Below, one piece after another: positions 6,516-9,122 of a stretch of DNA of 9,122 nucleotides. Position numbers and translations under genes: made by a program. Under the pieces are notes generated by a model that did no database searches, was not told the DNA's origin, and saw only the letters and a program-made list of their open reading frames with translations. This DNA is from Enterovirga sp. (lineage in GTDB: Bacteria; Pseudomonadota; Alphaproteobacteria; Rhizobiales; Beijerinckiaceae): contig JAQGJZ010000098.1 of NCBI GenBank assembly GCA_028290385.1, positions 1 through 9,122 of the forward strand, given 5' to 3'. Within the stretch, counting starts at the first letter, position 1. The number at the start of each line of letters is the position of its first letter.

Positions 6516-6914
6516 ATGTCGATGACCGATCCGCTCGGCGATATGCTGACCCGCATCCGGAACGCGCAGATGCGCCGCCGGAGCACCGTTCTGACCCCGG
6601 GCTCGCGCCTCAGGGCCAATGTTCTCGACGTGCTGAAGTCCGAGGGCTACATCCGCGATTACTCGACGACCGATTACGGCAACGGCCGGACCGAGTTCAC
6701 GATCGAGCTGAAGTACTACGAGGGCGAGCCTGTGATCCGCCGGATCCAGCGCGTCTCCAAGCCCGGCCGCCGCGTTTATGCGTCGGTCGACACCATGCCG
6801 CGCGTCGCAGACGGGCTCGGCACCGTGATCATGTCGACCCCCCAGGGGGTGATGGCCGATCACGAGGCGCGCGAGAAGAACGTCGGCGGCGAAGTGCTCT
6901 GCCAGGTCTTCTAA
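6516..6914 (+). CDS. rpsH: 30S ribosomal protein S8
   Basis: S8 binds helix 21 of 16S rRNA in the central domain and in E. coli represses the spc operon by binding a similar structure near the start of rplE. The 132-residue product has the conserved N-terminus [16 protein letters not shown] and the RNA-binding C-terminal signature [20 protein letters not shown] (about residues 107–126) followed by VLCQVF. The start gives two extra residues (Met-Ser) before the usual MTDP; the strong AAGGAGG supports it. I could not identify an S8-like target structure around the rplE start by eye. Confidence 0.97.
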   Translation: MSMTDPLGDMLTRIRNAQMRRRSTVLTPGSRLRANVLDVLKSEGYIRDYSTTDYGNGRTEFTIELKYYEGEPVIRRIQRVSKPGRRVYASVDTMPRVADGLGTVIMSTPQGVMADHEAREKNVGGEVLCQVF

Positions 6915-6942
6915 GACCGGCGGATCAGACAGGGAAACGACG

Positions 6943-7476
6943 ATGTCTCGTGTAGGCAAAAAGCCGGTTCCGGTTCCGTCGGGCGTGACGGCCACGGTGA
7001 ACGGGCAGCTGGTGCAGGTGAAGGGCCAGAAGGGCGAACTGTCCTTCAAGGTTCCGGATAAGGTCTCCGTCGCTCTGGAAGACGGATCCATCACGGTGGA
7101 TCCGCGCGACCAGTCCAAGGAGGCGCGTTCGCTCTGGGGGACCTCGCGGGCCCAGGTCGCCGTCCTCATGGAGGGCGTGAGCAAGGGCTTCGAGAAGCGG
7201 CTGGAGATCAACGGCGTGGGTTACCGCGCCGCGATGGCCGGCACGAACCTGAAGTTGTCGCTCGGCTACAGCCACGATGTCGATTACAAGGTGCCGGCTG
7301 GTCTTACGATCACCACACCGCGTCCGACCGAGATCGTGATCGCGGGGATCGACAAGCAGAAGGTCGGCCAGGCCGCTGCTGAGATCCGCGACTTCCGCGG
7401 CCCCGAGCCCTACAAGGGCAAGGGCGTGAAGTACGCGAACGAGTTCATCTTCCGCAAGGAAGGCAAGAAGAAGTAG
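6943..7476 (+). CDS. rplF: 50S ribosomal protein L6
   Basis: L6 lies near the stalk base and sarcin-ricin loop, close to the factor-binding site. The 177-residue product equals the E. coli length. It starts [15 protein letters not shown] and contains the two homologous L6 domains. The first includes KGQKGELSF and SLWGTSRA; the second runs from about residue 83 with [10 protein letters not shown] and the signature PYKGKGVKY at residues 156–164. The tail is basic (RKEGKKK). AGGGA at 6931–6935 sets the start, 28 bases after rpsH. The stop overlaps the Shine-Dalgarno of rplR. Confidence 0.98.
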   Translation: MSRVGKKPVPVPSGVTATVNGQLVQVKGQKGELSFKVPDKVSVALEDGSITVDPRDQSKEARSLWGTSRAQVAVLMEGVSKGFEKRLEINGVGYRAAMAGTNLKLSLGYSHDVDYKVPAGLTITTPRPTEIVIAGIDKQKVGQAAAEIRDFRGPEPYKGKGVKYANEFIFRKEGKKK

Positions 7477-7484
7477 GACTGGAC

Positions 7485-7847
7485 ATGGCTACGAAGCAGA
7501 GCGTCGAAGAGCGGCGCAAGGCGCGTGTCCGGCGCGCGATCCGCAAGGCGGCGAACGGGCGTCCGCGCCTTTCGGTGTTCCGGTCCTCCAAGCAGATCTA
7601 CGCGCAGGTCATCGATGACGAGCGGGGCCACACGCTGGCGGCCGCTTCGTCGCTCGAGAAGGACGTGAAGGATCGGCTCAAGACCGGTGCCACGGTCGAC
7701 GCGGCCCGGGAGATCGGGAAGCTCGTCGCCGAGCGCGCTGCGCAAGCGGGCGTGACGCAGGTGATCTTTGATCGCTCGGGCTATCTGTATCACGGGCGCG
7801 TCAAGGCGCTGGCCGATGCCGCCCGCGAGGGCGGTCTCGACTTCTAA
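7485..7847 (+). CDS. rplR: 50S ribosomal protein L18
   Basis: L18 binds 5S rRNA with L5 in the central protuberance. The 120-residue product is family length. The basic N-terminal tail (about residues 1–27, with [11 protein letters not shown]) is the rRNA-binding arm; [18 protein letters not shown] opens the globular domain. The ending [20 protein letters not shown] and REGGLDF is characteristic. AGGA at 7475–7478 lies six bases from the ATG and overlaps the rplF stop. Confidence 0.98.
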   Translation: MATKQSVEERRKARVRRAIRKAANGRPRLSVFRSSKQIYAQVIDDERGHTLAAASSLEKDVKDRLKTGATVDAAREIGKLVAERAAQAGVTQVIFDRSGYLYHGRVKALADAAREGGLDF

Positions 7848-7926
7848 ACAAAGCACGCCGGCGGGCGATTACTCGGACGTCAAGCGAGCGGGCCGCCGCC
7901 CGCGTTGAGTTCAGACGGGATTACAT
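7848..7926 (+). promoter_or_regulatory. 79-base structured spacer before rpsE
   Basis: The second largest gap in the cluster. A GC hairpin with 6-bp arms, GCGGGC (7888–7893) and GCCCGC (7898–7903), has the loop CGCC. An identical GCGGGC at 7861–7866 could compete for the same right arm, giving two mutually exclusive folds. No T-run follows, so it does not look like an intrinsic terminator. GGGA at 7917–7920 is a modest ribosome binding site for rpsE. I see no promoter. Confidence 0.35.
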
Positions 7927-8526
7927 ATGGCTAGAGAACCTCATTCCGGCGGCGGTGGCCGCCCGAACCGCGATCGGCGCGACAACCGCGAAGAGCGCGA
8001 TTCGGAATTCGTGGACAAGCTGGTCCACATCAACCGCGTTGCGAAGGTTGTGAAGGGTGGTCGTCGCTTCGGCTTCGCGGCGCTCGTCGTTGTCGGCGAC
8101 CAGAAGGGCCGAGTCGGTTTCGGCCACGGCAAGGCCCGTGAGGTTCCCGAGGCGATCCGCAAGGCGACGGAAGCTGCCAAGCGCGGGCTGATCCGGGTGC
8201 CGCTTCGCGAAGGCCGGACGCTGCACCACGACGTCAACGGCCGTTGGGGCGCGGGCAAGGTGATCCTTCGCGCCGCTCCGCAGGGTACCGGCATCATCGC
8301 CGGCGGCCCGATGCGCGCCGTCTTCGAGACGCTCGGCATGCAGGACGTCGTCGCTAAGTCGCTCGGCTCGTCGAACCCGTACAACCTGGTTCGCGCGACC
8401 TTTAGCGCCCTCAAGAACGAGGATAGCCCCCGTTCGGTCGCGGCTCGCCGCAACCTGAAGGTCTCCACCCTCCAGTCCCGCCGCCGCGATGCCGACATGT
8501 CGGACGCCGCCGGCGCCGATTCCTGA
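7927..8526 (+). CDS. rpsE: 30S ribosomal protein S5
   Basis: S5 acts in decoding fidelity and at the mRNA entry channel, and its N-terminal loop is the site of spectinomycin-resistance changes. The 199-residue product is longer than the 166 of E. coli. It has about 25 extra N-terminal residues (Gly-rich, then Arg/Asp/Glu-rich) and a polar, partly acidic C-terminal tail. The core has [16 protein letters not shown] (the spectinomycin-loop region, about residues 35–50), [20 protein letters not shown], and [18 protein letters not shown]. No change to the KGG of the loop is seen. The start at 7927 has only a moderate GGGA six bases upstream, and it follows a 79-base structured spacer. Confidence 0.97.
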   Translation: MAREPHSGGGGRPNRDRRDNREERDSEFVDKLVHINRVAKVVKGGRRFGFAALVVVGDQKGRVGFGHGKAREVPEAIRKATEAAKRGLIRVPLREGRTLHHDVNGRWGAGKVILRAAPQGTGIIAGGPMRAVFETLGMQDVVAKSLGSSNPYNLVRATFSALKNEDSPRSVAARRNLKVSTLQSRRRDADMSDAAGADS

Positions 8527-8528
8527 TC

Positions 8529-8533
8529 GGAGG
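8529..8533 (+). promoter_or_regulatory. Shine-Dalgarno deciding the rpmD start
   Basis: GGAGG lies 5 bases before the ATG at 8539 and only 2 before the ATG at 8536. The spacing favours 8539. The two candidates differ by a single Met residue. Confidence 0.6.
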
Positions 8534-8538
8534 GCATG

Positions 8539-8742
8539 ATGGCTGACCAGAACGGGACCGTTACGGTCGAGCAGATCGGCTCGCCGATCCGCCGCGAAGG
8601 CAAGCAGCGCAAGACGCTGATTGGCCTTGGCCTGAACAAACTCCGTCGCACGGCGACGCTGCCCGATACGCCCTCCACCCGGGGGATGATCGAGGCCGTG
8701 AAGCACCTCGTGCGCGTCGTCCCGGCTTCGGGCGAGCGGTGA
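8539..8742 (+). CDS. rpmD: 50S ribosomal protein L30
   Basis: L30 is a small, non-essential-in-some-species protein of the large subunit. The 67-residue product is slightly longer than the 59 of E. coli, because of a short N-terminal lead (MADQNG) before [12 protein letters not shown]. The diagnostic stretch [20 protein letters not shown] (about residues 26–45) is intact, followed by [14 protein letters not shown]. Two consecutive ATG codons (8536 and 8539) are possible starts; the GGAGG spacing favours the second. It lies 12 bases after rpsE and 10 before rplO. Confidence 0.96.
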   Translation: MADQNGTVTVEQIGSPIRREGKQRKTLIGLGLNKLRRTATLPDTPSTRGMIEAVKHLVRVVPASGER

Positions 8743-8752
8743 GGAGACGATC

Positions 8753-9122
8753 ATGAGACTGAACGAGATCCGCGACAACGAAGGCGCGACCAAGAACCGG
8801 ATGCGCGTCGGTCGGGGCATCGGCTCCGGCAAGGGCAAGACGGGTGGCCGCGGCGTGAAGGGTCAGAAGGCCCGTTCCGGCGTCGCCATCAAGGGGTTCG
8901 AAGGTGGCCAGATGCCGCTTCATCGGCGTCTGCCGAAGCGCGGGTTCAACCCGCCGAACCAGAAGGACCTGAACGAGGTCAATGTTGGCCGCATTCAGAC
9001 GGCCGTCGATGCCGGCAAGCTCGACGCTTCCGCGGCAGTCACCGTGGAGACGCTTGTCGCCGCCGGTGTGCTGTCCAAGCCGCGCGACGGGGTGAAGATC
9101 CTCGGATCGGGCGAGTTGAACG
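8753..9122 (+). CDS. rplO: 50S ribosomal protein L15, 3'-truncated by the window edge
   Basis: L15 is a late-assembly protein binding several 23S rRNA domains. The frame is open from ATG 8753 to the window end, giving 123 complete codons. It starts [20 protein letters not shown], followed by the Gly/Lys/Arg-rich extended region [20 protein letters not shown] and then [18 protein letters not shown], all diagnostic of L15. The globular C-terminal domain is partly present ([29 protein letters not shown]). By comparison with family lengths of about 145–160, perhaps 20–40 residues are missing. GAGGAG at 8741–8746 overlaps the rpmD stop. In this gene order secY normally comes next, outside the window. 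Confidence 0.97.
   Translation, partial: MRLNEIRDNEGATKNRMRVGRGIGSGKGKTGGRGVKGQKARSGVAIKGFEGGQMPLHRRLPKRGFNPPNQKDLNEVNVGRIQTAVDAGKLDASAAVTVETLVAAGVLSKPRDGVKILGSGELN

Noticed and set aside
1..9122. The possibility of a novel or mobile system hidden in the window
   Set aside because: All coding capacity is explained by 20 ribosomal protein genes in the canonical order. There is no transposase, integrase, inverted terminal repeat, tRNA, CRISPR-like array or compositional break.

Overview
The window is a central piece of the S10–spc ribosomal protein supercluster, read entirely on the + strand. The gene order is the classical bacterial one: rplC(partial)-rplD-rplW-rplB-rpsS-rplV-rpsC-rplP-rpmC-rpsQ, then a 222-base spacer, then rplN-rplX-rplE-rpsN-rpsH-rplF-rplR-rpsE-rpmD-rplO(partial). 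The high GC content (roughly 65% by eye), strong G/C preference at third codon positions, the zinc-free long S14, and the sequence flavour of L2, L5, L14, L16 and S5 point to an alphaproteobacterium, most likely Hyphomicrobiales (Rhizobiales). A Methylobacterium-like genus is possible, but I cannot fix the genus by eye.

Region 1 (1–4639) is the S10-operon half. Genes abut or overlap: TGATG at rplC/rplD, ATGA at rplD/rplW, then gaps of 1 to 30 bases. Most starts have a GGAG/GAGG-type Shine-Dalgarno, often overlapping the previous stop codon, which fits translational coupling along one polycistronic mRNA. Region 2 (4640–4861) is the only sizeable non-coding stretch. It holds a perfect 18-base palindrome bracketed by a 10-base direct repeat, an 11-bp hairpin, and smaller potential hairpins leading up to the rplN ribosome binding site. 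It sits where the S10 and spc operons are separated in E. coli. Region 3 (4862–9122) is the spc half, again tightly packed, with a second small spacer (7848–7926) before rpsE that can form alternative GC-rich stems.

The products build the large and small ribosomal subunits: peptidyl-transferase-centre support (L2, L3), exit tunnel and its rim (L4, L22, L23, L29, L24), tRNA and stalk-base region (L5, L16, L18, L6), subunit bridge (L14), and the S3/S5/S8/S14/S17/S19 set of the small subunit. Key functional residues are intact wherever I could check them.

I see no mobile element, CRISPR array, RNA gene or novel defence/biosynthetic system. The least ordinary features are a C-terminal tail on S17 (Gly-rich linker followed by six valines in perfect 4-3-4-3-4 spacing), an N-terminal extension on L5 whose start is fixed by an immediately preceding in-frame stop, and the structured spacers.
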